Source: Methylobacterium mesophilicum SR1.6/6
Lineage (GTDB): Bacteria > Pseudomonadota > Alphaproteobacteria > Rhizobiales > Beijerinckiaceae
Reading direction: 5' to 3'
Assembly: GCF_000364445.2 (NCBI RefSeq)
Contig: NZ_CP043538.1
Coordinates: 3,613,446-3,677,445, forward strand
DNA length: 64,000 nucleotides
Below are positions 55,571-64,000 of this stretch, one piece after another. The translations under genes and the position numbers were made by a program. A model generated the notes under the pieces. That model had not been told where the DNA came from. It saw only the letters and a list, made by a program, of their open reading frames with translations, and made no database searches. Numbering within the stretch: the first letter of the stretch is position 1; every line of letters begins with the position of its first letter.

Positions 55571-58500
55571 TCAGGCTGCGCTCAACCGCGCCCAGAGGCA
55601 GCGCACAGCATGCGGGAAGGCCAGCTCGAAATAGGCCGGATCGTAGAAGCGGCAGACGCGCAGACGCCGCTCGAGATCCGCGCTCGGTTTCGCCTGACCG
55701 AGAGCAAGCGCAGCCGCGACGTAGGGCGCGTCGAGCATCGGCAGCGCCATCTCAGCGAAGACGGAAAGCTCGAGCGGCAGGAGGTTCTTGATCGCGCTGT
55801 CGCCTCGGATCCAGGCGTGCCGCGGCCAGTCATCGCGACCTTGGTTGCGTCCGACGCACGCGCTCGCCAGGGTCCTGACGCGTTGCGCAAGGACGCGCCC
55901 GTCGAGCCCCCTCCCGAAGACTTCGGCGGCATCTCCGACCCCGAGGCCGAGCTTGGCGGCGCGCACGTGGATCGCGAGGGCGGGCGCGATCGCCTCGAGC
56001 CCGTCGAGAAAGCCGCACGCCTCGCGCGTGGCGAGGTCCGCACGCCAGGTTGGATCGGATGAGGCGGCGCTGAGCGCGGCCTCGAGACGTTCCCGACGCC
56101 GGACGAAGGCTTTCATCCAAGCGGTGAGCGGGCTCGACACCCAGGCGAACGGGAGCTGCTCTTCGAGGGAGAGCACGAGCGGCAAGTCGTCAGCCTGCGC
56201 GTGCGCCATCACCTCGACCATCGCCCGTGGTTCGGCGCTCAGGTGGCGCAGCAGATCGAAGGTCTGCGGAGCCAGAACGTCGCTGAAGGTCCGCACGAGC
56301 GCGAGGATCGCGTCCGCGGCCTCAGGATACCGGCCCCGCCCGAGGTCGAGCAAGCAGGCGCGGACGGCCTCTTCGCGCAAGTTGCGCGCCGGCATCAGCA
56401 GAGCCTGCGCAAGGCGATCGGAGGCCGGCGCGGCATCCGTTTCCGGAGCGCGACCCCCAGCAGCGAGGAGCGGACGCGAGGCGACGCGCCCGTCCGCACA
56501 CCGGCGTGCGTAGTACAGTACGGGACCCTCGACGTCCGCCAGCCCTATCGCAGTCGCTGCGAAGTCTGCGGACGCCAGCACGGACAATGGGATTTCCGGC
56601 CCGCACAGGTCCGCGAACCGCCGGGCGACAAGTGCTATCGCGCCGCCCTCATCCTCCGGGCGGGCGCGCCATGCCTGACCGCTGCGCGCCTCGACGCGCA
56701 AACCCGCCGGGTCCGGTTCGAACGCCAGGGCGTAGCGCCGGACATCGAGGCGGCATTCGGTGGGCCCAACGGACGCGGTCAGTCGCATCACCGCGTCGAG
56801 GTCGTCGGAGGCAGCCAGCAGCGCCTCGATCTCTGCACGCAGAGCCGCGGCCGGCAAGCTCCTCTCGAACCGGCGGGTGAAGCGCAAGATCTCGCCGCGC
56901 GAGCCGCGTGCGTGGACTTCGCCGTCGATGCGACCCGGCGCTGAGGCTTCAACGGTGAGGCCACGCAGATCCGCTAGCCCGATCTCAGCACGCTCACGCA
57001 GCCGACGCCCGCTGGCGGCATAGAACGCGACCTCGCAGCCGATCAGGGGGACCTGCACCTCGAACCCGGCCCGTCCCGGTCGACGCAACTCGATGTGCAG
57101 GCGCTGCGGGAGCGGGCGATCGGACCGCGCGGTCAAGGCGACGCTGTCAGCGACCGGATCACGCGATTGCGTCACGGTGATCTGCGGATCGCGCGGGCGC
57201 GGTTCGAACGTGACCGCGCCGAAGCCTTCCAGGACGATGGCGGCGGCATCGCGCGGCGGGCGCGGTCGACGAACCCGTGCACCCGCCGGCACGATGGCTA
57301 GGCGCACACGGTCCTGTAACGCGTCGTCCTCAAACAGCCCGACTTCGATGAGGCCGATCGGGGAGCTGCCGCGATCGAGCGTCTGCCACCCGGCCCCAAC
57401 TCCGAGCGGGCGCCAGCGCAGCCCGCCCACGGGGGCCGAGGTCATGACGTTGCCCGGACGCAGGACGCGAATCGCGGGCAGGCCGCAGAACAAAGGTACT
57501 GTCGCGCTCAGATCGTCTGGAGCCGGTCCACTGAGATCTAGGCGAAGGGCAACCTCGTCGTCGCTGGCCGTGCGCAGGCGGTAAATCACGCCATCGCGGG
57601 TGGTGATGCGGGCCTGCCCGGTAAGACGGTGGAGGGTGAGGCCGGCGAACCGCGCGATGGTCTCGGCCGTGCCGGCGTCGCAGGTGATCTGCGCGTCCGC
57701 GGCGTCCGCGACCGTGAAGTAAAGGGCAGCCTCGCGCGTTCGCACGCTTCCCGAGCCGATCAGACGCAACTCGCGGGGCGTGTCTTCGTCATCGATTGCG
57801 CGGAAGCTTAGGACGCTCTCAAGAACGCGGCGCCCGGCCGGAAGCACGAACGTCGCTACATCGCGGTTGTCGGCGTGCAGGCGCACCTCGACGTCTGCGT
57901 CGAACGGGAACGGCGCGAGGAGCCGCCGTGCCTCGCTCAGGACAGCGCGGGCCGACCAGGGACGGCGGCCATCCGCGCGTCGCGTCGTCTCGTCCGACTC
58001 GGGCGGCTCAAGGATCGCCAAGCAACCAGTGACGCGCTCGGCGGTGGATCCGCTCGGGAAGAGGCGCGCGCGTGTCTGGCGCGCGAGGTCGGCAAACACG
58101 TCGGGCGGGAGCGGTTGGGTGAGATCGAGCGTCCCGTCGAGCGCTAGGCGAGCCGCGAAGCGGTACCCGCCACATGCGGGATCGCGCAGGAGCAGACGCT
58201 CGACCGTCACGGAGCCGTTGGCCTCGGCATCAGGTCGCAGGCGGACGAGGCCCTCGATCATGCGCGCGGCGGACCCATCGGCCATCGCGATCGGCAGGCT
58301 CTCGCGCCAGCCCGGCGAGAATCCGTCGAGCCAGCCCACAACGTCACTCTGACCCGCCCCCGCCCGCGCCTCGCGTCGCAGCTCGGTCAGGCGGGCGCTC
58401 AGCTGCGCGACGATCTCGACGAACGGCGCCACGCGGAACGAGACGGGCACGCGGTGATCGTGGAAGCGCGCGTGGCGCAGCGCCTGCTCGGATGACAGAT

Positions 58501-58996
58501 CCGCACCGGCTTCGAGATCACCCATGACGGCGCGTACGTACGCGGAGAGCCAGCCCTCGCCTCGCGCGGCGAACGCGGTTGGGATGCCGCCCTGCACGAT
58601 GAGCGAGTGGAGGTACTCTCGACTGTTATCCACGCCGCGCAAGAGGCCCTGGCGCCAGAAGCCAAGACCGGTCGCCGTGAGGCCATGCAGCGTCGGGAAG
58701 TCCTTCGCCAGCCCGACGGCGCCGCAGGGGCCGTCCCAGCTCCACTGCCCCTCCTGGAAGTCGCGCCGAAACCATTCCGCGACGAACAGGCAGAACACTG
58801 CACCGATATACCGCGACGACGAATCCACCATCTGCGAGCGCGCGGGCCAGCGGCCGATCAAGGTGCGCAGAGCGAGGAAAGCCTCATCGCTCAAGCGGTA
58901 TTTGTAGAGTTGCCGCCCATCAGGCTGGTCGAGCCCGTGCTGGGTGAGAAACTGCTTGGCCGTGAACGCGAACGGGTTGAGCGTTGCCGGGTTCAT
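55571..58996 (-). CDS. druH: DruH-like large defence protein (Druantia type III partner)
   Basis: A 1141-residue protein without enzymatic motifs I can name. The N-terminal 200 residues are the most conserved in style: DGRQLYKYRLSDEAFLALRT, GAVFCLFVAEWFRRDFQEGQ, WSWDGP, YLHSLIVQGGIPTAFA and HDHRVPVSFRVAPFVEIVAQ. The middle (about 300-800) is rich in beta-type segments, the end is helical. Druantia type III consists of just DruE and a roughly 1100-residue DruH encoded next to it; gene size, order and the STY4851/ECs_5259-like N-terminus fit. It is the first gene of the four-gene leftward operon. Assignment rests on context and remembered family features rather than a computed alignment. Confidence 0.65.
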   Translation of the reverse strand: MNPATLNPFAFTAKQFLTQHGLDQPDGRQLYKYRLSDEAFLALRTLIGRWPARSQMVDSSSRYIGAVFCLFVAEWFRRDFQEGQWSWDGPCGAVGLAKDFPTLHGLTATGLGFWRQGLLRGVDNSREYLHSLIVQGGIPTAFAARGEGWLSAYVRAVMGDLEAGADLSSEQALRHARFHDHRVPVSFRVAPFVEIVAQLSARLTELRREARAGAGQSDVVGWLDGFSPGWRESLPIAMADGSAARMIEGLVRLRPDAEANGSVTVERLLLRDPACGGYRFAARLALDGTLDLTQPLPPDVFADLARQTRARLFPSGSTAERVTGCLAILEPPESDETTRRADGRRPWSARAVLSEARRLLAPFPFDADVEVRLHADNRDVATFVLPAGRRVLESVLSFRAIDDEDTPRELRLIGSGSVRTREAALYFTVADAADAQITCDAGTAETIARFAGLTLHRLTGQARITTRDGVIYRLRTASDDEVALRLDLSGPAPDDLSATVPLFCGLPAIRVLRPGNVMTSAPVGGLRWRPLGVGAGWQTLDRGSSPIGLIEVGLFEDDALQDRVRLAIVPAGARVRRPRPPRDAAAIVLEGFGAVTFEPRPRDPQITVTQSRDPVADSVALTARSDRPLPQRLHIELRRPGRAGFEVQVPLIGCEVAFYAASGRRLRERAEIGLADLRGLTVEASAPGRIDGEVHARGSRGEILRFTRRFERSLPAAALRAEIEALLAASDDLDAVMRLTASVGPTECRLDVRRYALAFEPDPAGLRVEARSGQAWRARPEDEGGAIALVARRFADLCGPEIPLSVLASADFAATAIGLADVEGPVLYYARRCADGRVASRPLLAAGGRAPETDAAPASDRLAQALLMPARNLREEAVRACLLDLGRGRYPEAADAILALVRTFSDVLAPQTFDLLRHLSAEPRAMVEVMAHAQADDLPLVLSLEEQLPFAWVSSPLTAWMKAFVRRRERLEAALSAASSDPTWRADLATREACGFLDGLEAIAPALAIHVRAAKLGLGVGDAAEVFGRGLDGRVLAQRVRTLASACVGRNQGRDDWPRHAWIRGDSAIKNLLPLELSVFAEMALPMLDAPYVAAALALGQAKPSADLERRLRVCRFYDPAYFELAFPHAVRCLWARLSAA

Positions 58997-59046
58997 GGTA
59001 ACTGGCGTGTTGCGCGATCGACTTCAAGTGTGGCGTGAGGAAACCT

Positions 59047-59059
59047 GTCGTCAGACGAC
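59047..59059 (-). promoter_or_regulatory. 13-bp palindrome upstream of druH-like gene, candidate operator
   Basis: GTCGTC-A-GACGAC lies 51 bp before the druH start in the 410-base spacer that must contain the operon promoter. The rest of the spacer (58997-59406) has AT-richer patches near 59285-59325 but no gene that I can support. Binding by the WYL protein is a guess. Confidence 0.35.
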
Positions 59060-59406
59060 GAGTGAGTCCCTCGGACGAGGTTGAAACGTTGTGCACGTCA
59101 CTTGCCGCGACGACGAAGTCCGCGATCTGCCCACCCTGTTCAGCATCTATGCCTTCCGGACGACAGCCATGATCTTATCGCGGTGCAGCGCGTCGGGCGC
59201 GGGACCGTGTCGGCTTCGTGCTAAGCATCACCGGTCCCACGAGAGCCGTCCATCACGAACACGCTTGCGCGGACAGCATCGATTGCAATTTCAAGTTTAG
59301 CGGTAGAATTATCACAGGTAGCAGCGGCGCCCTGCGACACACGGCGCGCGCTCTTGGATCATGCTGCGGCGTGGGAGCGCGATCGCACTCGAAAGAATCG
59401 CCAGTT

Positions 59407-62400
59407 TCAATCGCCGAAGCCGGTCGATTCGGTCTTGAACCTCAATTGCCGAGCGTTGTCGCGAACCACCCCCACGTCCGTGTCGTTAAAGCCAGCCTCC
59501 GCTTGGACCTCGACTTCCAGCGTTAGCGTGACCTTGGCACCCGGCGTTCGCTGAAGCTCCATGACGACGGCGTTGAGGATGGCGTCGAACGACTTAACTG
59601 GCCGTACCATATCGATCTCGACTGAGCCCCAGAAGCGTTTGGGCGCGGACGGTCTAGACGGCGGTGTGGGCGTACCGGTGCCCGGATCTACCGCTCCATT
59701 CCCAACAACGCCGCCACTCGATTGCCCCGGCACCGGCTGGAGGGAGGTGCGCCCGAGCTGATCGAGCGCTGCCTGTTCGCGGACGAGGACAGCGGAGGGC
59801 GGCATCAACTCGGGCGCCGTTTTGGCCCACGTGAGCCCGCGGTACTCGCCCGTGCTCTCATCGACGGCGTCGGCGTAGCCGAAAGCCGGATCGAGCTTTC
59901 CGACCGCGTCTCGGATCGCGTTCTCCAGCACGACGCGATCCCGTAGCTTCGGGAGATAGGCAAAGGACGCGAACCAGTCTGCCACTTCGGCGACCGCAAG
60001 ATGCGGCCGATCGGACGCCCATAGCGGTTTCAAGGCCACCCAGAGGTTACCGCCGCCGAGCTTCTCGGATGCGATGCTGTCGACCTTGACCTTCTCCCAC
60101 GCAGCAGCCGGAATGGCGGCCCGGTCTTTAGACGCGATCGAGAGATGATCCAGGTCGAAGGCGGTGCCGGGAGCCGTCGCCTTCACCGGGAACAGGATGT
60201 GGCTCCAGGCGAGCCGAACAGCTTTTGCGGCGCCGTCCCGGCTCGCCTTCGCCTTCTCATCCGCATCCTTCATCTGCGCGGGCGGAAGCTGGTCTCGCAA
60301 TCTCTTATCCCCAGCGATCTCGCCCCAAGCGAGCGCCTTGCGCATCACTTCCCGGGCGGTGCCGAGCAGCGCCTCGTCGGCGGCGACGAACAGCAGCGTG
60401 TTGCGGTACCGGCGCTGGGCCGATCGGCAGCGCATCAGGGTGTCCGTCACGACCTCCGTGGCTGGTGACTGGGCGACGCCCTTGCCCGCGTGCGTGGTCG
60501 CAGGACCGAGGATGACCAGCGCGAGGGCGTTCGACTCGTCGATAGTGATTGGGTCGTCCGGCGCGGCGAAGATCCGGTGAAAGCCGGCCCTAGTGGCGCC
60601 GTCTTCGCGAAGCACCTTGGTAATCGCCTCATCGACCTCGTGATCAGGGAGAGCCTTGGCGCGATCGTCGGCGAGGCGGTTCAGCGTCGGCTGGGTCGAG
60701 AACCAGTACCGACCCGCCTCCTCGTAGAGGTAGGTCGCGCGCTCGGTCAGCTCACGCAGCGCCTCGCCGAAGATGGCAAGCTGGTCTCCGGGCTCGGCGC
60801 AGGCGAGCCGCAAGCCTGGGCCGGTGAGACCGGCGTTCGGCCGGCCGACCAGTGGCGCGGAGCAGAGGAAGACGGCGCGCGCGGCGCGGGTCGCCGCCCG
60901 CAGCTGTGAGATGCGGCGCGACGGGTTGGCTTCCATGCGGGCCGGCAGCGCACTGTCGCCATCCACCTCCTTGTCGACCACCGCGTTAAAGTTGGAGTCG
61001 AGCGGATAGAGCACGCTCGCGCGCACACGTTCGTGCGCGATCGGCACGCGCGCCGGCGTGATGAGCGGATCGTTGGCTTGGGCCTGCCAAAGTGTGCCAA
61101 CGACGTTGGCCATGAAGCGAAGCACGCCGCGGGTGCGCTGGAACTTCTCCAGACTCGCCCAATCCTTCGACAAGCGGTCGAACAATTCGGGATGGATTGG
61201 GTAGGAGAGCTTTAGAAGTTCGCGGTATCGCGCCTCTTTGGCTTCCGGCGGAAACTCGGCAGCGTTGGTCTTGTAGAGGTCCGCGAAGGCCTTAACGGTC
61301 TCGTCGCGCGCCTTCTCGCCCTCGACGTCGAGCGTCTGGAAAAGACGCCGCCGGATGATCTCATAGGTCTCGTCGCCGGAGGCCGGCAGCCAAGCTGATT
61401 GTACGCGGCCGAAAACCTTCTCCAGCCGAAGCAGCGCTGCCTCGCCTTTGGGGCCGCCGGCCTCGGCGACGCTCTCGGGCAGCGAGCCGATGATGAGTAC
61501 ACCGGGGGCCATCTTGGCCGCCTCGGTCAACGACTGGATAAACGACAGGAAAGCCTCAAATCGGTCTTCCGGCAACTGGCGCGCGTAGGCGACGAGTTCG
61601 TCGAGCAGGATGAGCGCCGGCCCCGACAGCTTGAATAGCGCGACCAGGAGTTCGGAGGCTGGGTTGGTGCGCGCGGCCTCCGCCTCGGCCATCAGATCGA
61701 GGCCGGCCTGGCCAGCAAGCCGCCAGGCGATGTAACCCCACAGCGTGTGGACCTTCGGACCGCCCTGCAGGATCAGCGAGGTGTCGGTGCCCTTGGAGGT
61801 GCCGACGAACACCGCCACCTTCGGCGGCGTCCAGCCCGTGAGGCCGGCCCGCGCCACGAGATCGCCGACGCCTTCGAGCAGCGTGAGGTCGCGCGCTTTG
61901 GCGAGGTGGTAGACGGCCAGCATCGTGTGCGTCTTGCCGCCGCCGAAAGCCGTCTGCAGGCCGATGACGGGATCGCCGCCGCTCGCCGACAACCTTTGCA
62001 GGCTGGAGGTCAGGATGCGCTGTAGGCCCTCGGTGAGAAAGGTGATACGGAAGAAGTTCTCCGGGCTCGCGTAATCCTCGCCGGCATGACCGGCATCGAC
62101 CGCGAACAGGTCGGCGGCGAATTCTGCCTCCTTGAAGCGGTTGGCGAGCACGTCCGGGTGCGGCAGCGCCACATCGATCCAGGGGCGAAGGTCTTTCGCT
62201 GGGCCGCTCTCGATCGGTGCGGTCGAGACGGTGCCGAGTGTCAGCGTCGGCCGGGATGGAGCCGCGGGCACCGCCGGGGGGGATGAGGGGCCTGGGCCCA
62301 CCACCGGCTCGGCGGATGCGAAGCCCGACCGGCGCTGGGCATCGTAGAGCGCCTTGGCCTCGTTAATTTCGACCGTCGGCGCTTTCACTGCCTTTAACAG

Positions 62401-62709
62401 GCAGTGGATCGCGTCGAGGTAGCGCAGTGCCTCGTCGTCCTGCAGCGGGATCGAGAGGTGAGAGGTGGCGTTGCGCGCCTCGAGCGCCATAGAGGTGAAA
62501 TTGCGGACTCTGTGCTTGTCCTGGCGTGCGAAGGCGTCGTCGAACACGTCGCGCCAACTGTCGATCATGGTCTTGAGCAGGCCGTACTCGTCGAGCCCGG
62601 CCTTGGGCGAGCCGCCGGCCGCGCGGCTGGCGAAGTGCAGCCAGTTCGCACCGTGCCCGGTGGTCTCACCGGATCCTGGGCCGATCGAACAGGGGGCCGC
62701 ACTCATCAT
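59407..62709 (-). CDS. Swt1-type HEPN plus DUF499 P-loop ATPase
   Basis: A 1100-residue protein. Residues 40-130 resemble the Swt1-family HEPN domain (LLKTMIDSWRDVFDDAFARQ, MALEARNATSHLS, LRYLDAIHCLLKAV), with a possible RNase motif R-x4-H at Arg79-His84. DUF499 follows: PHPDVLANRFKEAEFAADLF, Walker A QTAFGGGKTHTM (252-263), FVGTSKGTDTS, Walker B ALILLDELVAYARQLP (365-380) and VLIIGSLPES. The end folds as a beta sheet (KVTLTLEVEVQAEAGFNDTD) and is complete. The family is usual in defence islands, often with a DUF1156 methylase, absent here. The N-terminus looks short for the family and starts 12 bases from the divergent acylase gene. ATGs at 62709 and 62706 are equivalent. Confidence 0.82.
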   Translation of the reverse strand: MMSAAPCSIGPGSGETTGHGANWLHFASRAAGGSPKAGLDEYGLLKTMIDSWRDVFDDAFARQDKHRVRNFTSMALEARNATSHLSIPLQDDEALRYLDAIHCLLKAVKAPTVEINEAKALYDAQRRSGFASAEPVVGPGPSSPPAVPAAPSRPTLTLGTVSTAPIESGPAKDLRPWIDVALPHPDVLANRFKEAEFAADLFAVDAGHAGEDYASPENFFRITFLTEGLQRILTSSLQRLSASGGDPVIGLQTAFGGGKTHTMLAVYHLAKARDLTLLEGVGDLVARAGLTGWTPPKVAVFVGTSKGTDTSLILQGGPKVHTLWGYIAWRLAGQAGLDLMAEAEAARTNPASELLVALFKLSGPALILLDELVAYARQLPEDRFEAFLSFIQSLTEAAKMAPGVLIIGSLPESVAEAGGPKGEAALLRLEKVFGRVQSAWLPASGDETYEIIRRRLFQTLDVEGEKARDETVKAFADLYKTNAAEFPPEAKEARYRELLKLSYPIHPELFDRLSKDWASLEKFQRTRGVLRFMANVVGTLWQAQANDPLITPARVPIAHERVRASVLYPLDSNFNAVVDKEVDGDSALPARMEANPSRRISQLRAATRAARAVFLCSAPLVGRPNAGLTGPGLRLACAEPGDQLAIFGEALRELTERATYLYEEAGRYWFSTQPTLNRLADDRAKALPDHEVDEAITKVLREDGATRAGFHRIFAAPDDPITIDESNALALVILGPATTHAGKGVAQSPATEVVTDTLMRCRSAQRRYRNTLLFVAADEALLGTAREVMRKALAWGEIAGDKRLRDQLPPAQMKDADEKAKASRDGAAKAVRLAWSHILFPVKATAPGTAFDLDHLSIASKDRAAIPAAAWEKVKVDSIASEKLGGGNLWVALKPLWASDRPHLAVAEVADWFASFAYLPKLRDRVVLENAIRDAVGKLDPAFGYADAVDESTGEYRGLTWAKTAPELMPPSAVLVREQAALDQLGRTSLQPVPGQSSGGVVGNGAVDPGTGTPTPPSRPSAPKRFWGSVEIDMVRPVKSFDAILNAVVMELQRTPGAKVTLTLEVEVQAEAGFNDTDVGVVRDNARQLRFKTESTGFGD

Positions 62710-62721
62710 CGAAGTGGCTCT

Positions 62722-64000
62722 GTGAGCGGGAACACCTACCCGCTCCCCGGGCTCGAAGGCCCGGTCGAGATCCGGATCGACCGGTGGGGCCTGGCGCATA
62801 TCCGCGCCGGGACCGCGCTGGACGCGTTCCGCGCGCAGGGCTTCAACGCCGCTCGGGATCGGCTCTGGCAGCTCGATCTCTGGCGCAAGCGCGGGCTCGG
62901 CCTGCTGGCGGCGGATTTCGGGCCCGGCTACCTCGCCCAGGACCGGGCCGCCCGGCTGTTCCTCTACCGGGGGGACATGGCGGCCGAGTGGGCCGCCTAC
63001 GGGCCGCAGGACACGAAGGCCATCGTCACGGCCTTCGTGGACGGCCTCAACGCCTACGTGGCGCTCACCGAGGCGCGGCCCGCGCTGTTGCCGCCGGAAT
63101 TCGCCCTGACGGACACGCGCCCGAGCCGATGGCAGCCGGAGGACGTGGTGCGGATCCGCAGCCACGGGCTGGTCCGCAACGTCCTGTCCGAGGTCGCCCG
63201 CGCCAGGGTTCTGGCCCGCGCCGGAAACCGGGCGGACGGGCTCGCGGCGGACGACCTGCGCAAGCGCATCAGCCCGCCGCACGCGCCGGTGATCCCGGAC
63301 GGCCTCGGAGCCGCGGATTGGCCGGACGATCTCCTGGACGAGTTCCGCCTCGCCACCGCGACGGTCGGGTTCTCGCGCGAGCGGATGGCCGCCACCCGCG
63401 ACGAGGCCTGGGCCTGGAGCAAGGTCGACGCGCACGGCTCCGTCACCCGCGGGCCGCGCAGCGCCCCGAAGGAGCCGGCCGAGGGCTCGAACAACTGGGT
63501 GGTCGGGCCGTCCCGCACCGCGACCGGCCGGCCGATCCTCGCGAGCGACCCGCACCGGGTCTACCTGCAGCCCTCGCTGCGCTACGCCGTCCACCTCACT
63601 GCGCCGGGCCTCGACGTGATCGGCGCCGGCGAGCCGGCGCTGCCCGGCATCTCCATCGGTCATAACGGCCACGCGGCCTTCAGCCTGACCATCGCGCCGA
63701 TGGACCAGGAGGATCTCTTCGTTTGCGAGACCGACCCGGCCGATCCCGACCGCTATCGGTATGGCGAGGGCTGGGAGCCGATCGCGCGCAGCATCGAACG
63801 AATCCCGGTGCGCGGCGGGGCGGACGAGACCGTAATTCTCGGCTTCACCCGCCACGGGCCGGTGATCCGCGAGGCTGCGGGGCGCGCCTTCGCGCTGCGG
63901 ACCGTCTGGTCCGAACCGGGCTCTGCCGCCTATCTCGCCAGCCTCGCCTATCTCGGCGCCAGCAGCCCGGAGGCTTTCGGGGAGGCCTTGCGCCACTGGT
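62722..64000 (+). CDS. Penicillin acylase family protein, 3' part outside window
   Basis: An Ntn-hydrolase precursor, 426 residues visible. It begins YPLPGLEGPVEIRIDRWGLA with HIRAGTALDAFRAQGF behind, the usual alpha-chain start, and has RLWQLDLWRKRGLGLLAA, FVDGLNAYVAL and, near residue 256, EGSNNWVVGPSRTATGRPIL, where cleavage before the Ser would free the catalytic beta-chain nucleophile. PILASDPHR and LPGISIGHNGHAAFSLTIAP follow as in the family. Members hydrolyse amides such as beta-lactams, acyl-homoserine lactones or related compounds. The GTG at 62722 is the only plausible start before island DNA; no signal peptide precedes the conserved start, so a few N-terminal residues may have been lost. 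Confidence 0.85.
   Translation, partial: MSGNTYPLPGLEGPVEIRIDRWGLAHIRAGTALDAFRAQGFNAARDRLWQLDLWRKRGLGLLAADFGPGYLAQDRAARLFLYRGDMAAEWAAYGPQDTKAIVTAFVDGLNAYVALTEARPALLPPEFALTDTRPSRWQPEDVVRIRSHGLVRNVLSEVARARVLARAGNRADGLAADDLRKRISPPHAPVIPDGLGAADWPDDLLDEFRLATATVGFSRERMAATRDEAWAWSKVDAHGSVTRGPRSAPKEPAEGSNNWVVGPSRTATGRPILASDPHRVYLQPSLRYAVHLTAPGLDVIGAGEPALPGISIGHNGHAAFSLTIAPMDQEDLFVCETDPADPDRYRYGEGWEPIARSIERIPVRGGADETVILGFTRHGPVIREAAGRAFALRTVWSEPGSAAYLASLAYLGASSPEAFGEALRHW

Larger units (their letters stand above)
41782..62710. mobile_element. Defence-type genomic island next to tRNA-Arg
   Basis: From the tRNA 3' end to the acylase gene the content changes to large defence-type proteins, the DNA is visibly poorer in GC (notably 45-49 kb), and gene remnants appear at the left edge. 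No integrase, transposase or direct copy of the tRNA 3' end was found within the window, so the element is probably no longer self-mobile. The right end is placed where the DUF499 and acylase genes abut. Confidence 0.65.

Noticed and set aside
45068..58996. Reading the helicase operon as DISARM or BREX
   Set aside because: There is no methylase, DrmC phospholipase, PglZ or BrxL. One polypeptide holds both helicase and DUF1998 parts, as in DruE rather than split DrmA/DrmB.
62710..63996. Upstream extension of the DUF499 frame to 63996, giving a 1529-residue protein
   Set aside because: The extension is antisense to the acylase gene and does not look like protein; the conserved HEPN part begins after 62709.

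Overview
The window is very GC-rich DNA with the gene content of an alphaproteobacterium of the Methylobacterium/Methylorubrum group. That guess rests on base composition, the style of the intergenic hairpin repeats, and families such as AraD1, DUF3307 and a SulP-cNMP fusion; it is not proven by a marker gene. Roughly 48 genes or gene remnants can be supported, plus one tRNA.

Positions 1-13.1 kb: a decayed short-chain dehydrogenase, an SGNH hydrolase with a small overlapping gene, then a hydroxamate siderophore locus. The locus has divergent operons: leftward a compact MbtH/adenylation/carrier/thioesterase synthetase (with a frameshift in this sequence) and a GNAT enzyme; rightward an N-acyltransferase, an ornithine/lysine N-monooxygenase and a MATE exporter. 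An ECF sigma factor reads toward the exporter and overlaps it by 303 bp. A DUF3307 protein and a SulP-STAS-cNMP transporter follow. Positions 13.1-14.5 kb hold no convincing gene but carry repeat-like intergenic sequence. Positions 14.5-21.4 kb: a small Cys-rich secreted protein, a complete leftward ssuE-ssuA-ssuA-ssuC-ssuB-ssuD sulfonate operon with two binding proteins, and a 66-residue Cys4 protein.

Positions 22-35.7 kb: a sugar locus that looks like an oxidative, non-phosphorylating (Weimberg-type) aldose pathway: OprB porin, sugar dehydrogenase (pseudogene), AraD1 protein, semialdehyde dehydrogenase (frameshifted), GntR regulator, aldonate dehydratase, mutarotase, FucP/GluP-type transporter and lactonase. 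A DUF4142 protein and a LacI regulator follow. Positions 35.8-39.6 kb: siderophore handling (MFS, FhuF-like reductase, ABC exporter) behind a palindromic candidate iron-response site. Positions 40.2-41.5 kb hold small housekeeping-type genes, including a protein joining a sigma-70 region 1.1-like domain to a membrane tail.

Positions 41.8-62.7 kb, directly after tRNA-Arg(CCG), form a defence-type genomic island of visibly lower GC and without an integrase. Its core is one tightly packed leftward operon: a DruH-like protein, a DruE-like helicase with DUF1998/MZB-type C-terminus, a GmrSD-like DUF262+DUF1524 nuclease and a second DUF262 protein. It is flanked by a convergent WYL regulator and by a HEPN(Swt1)-DUF499 ATPase. 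The Druantia type III pair is known; its operonic union with two DUF262 proteins and an adjacent HEPN-ATPase is the best candidate here for an undescribed composite system. The window ends inside a penicillin acylase family gene that begins 12 bp from the start of the DUF499 gene, probably at the island's right junction.
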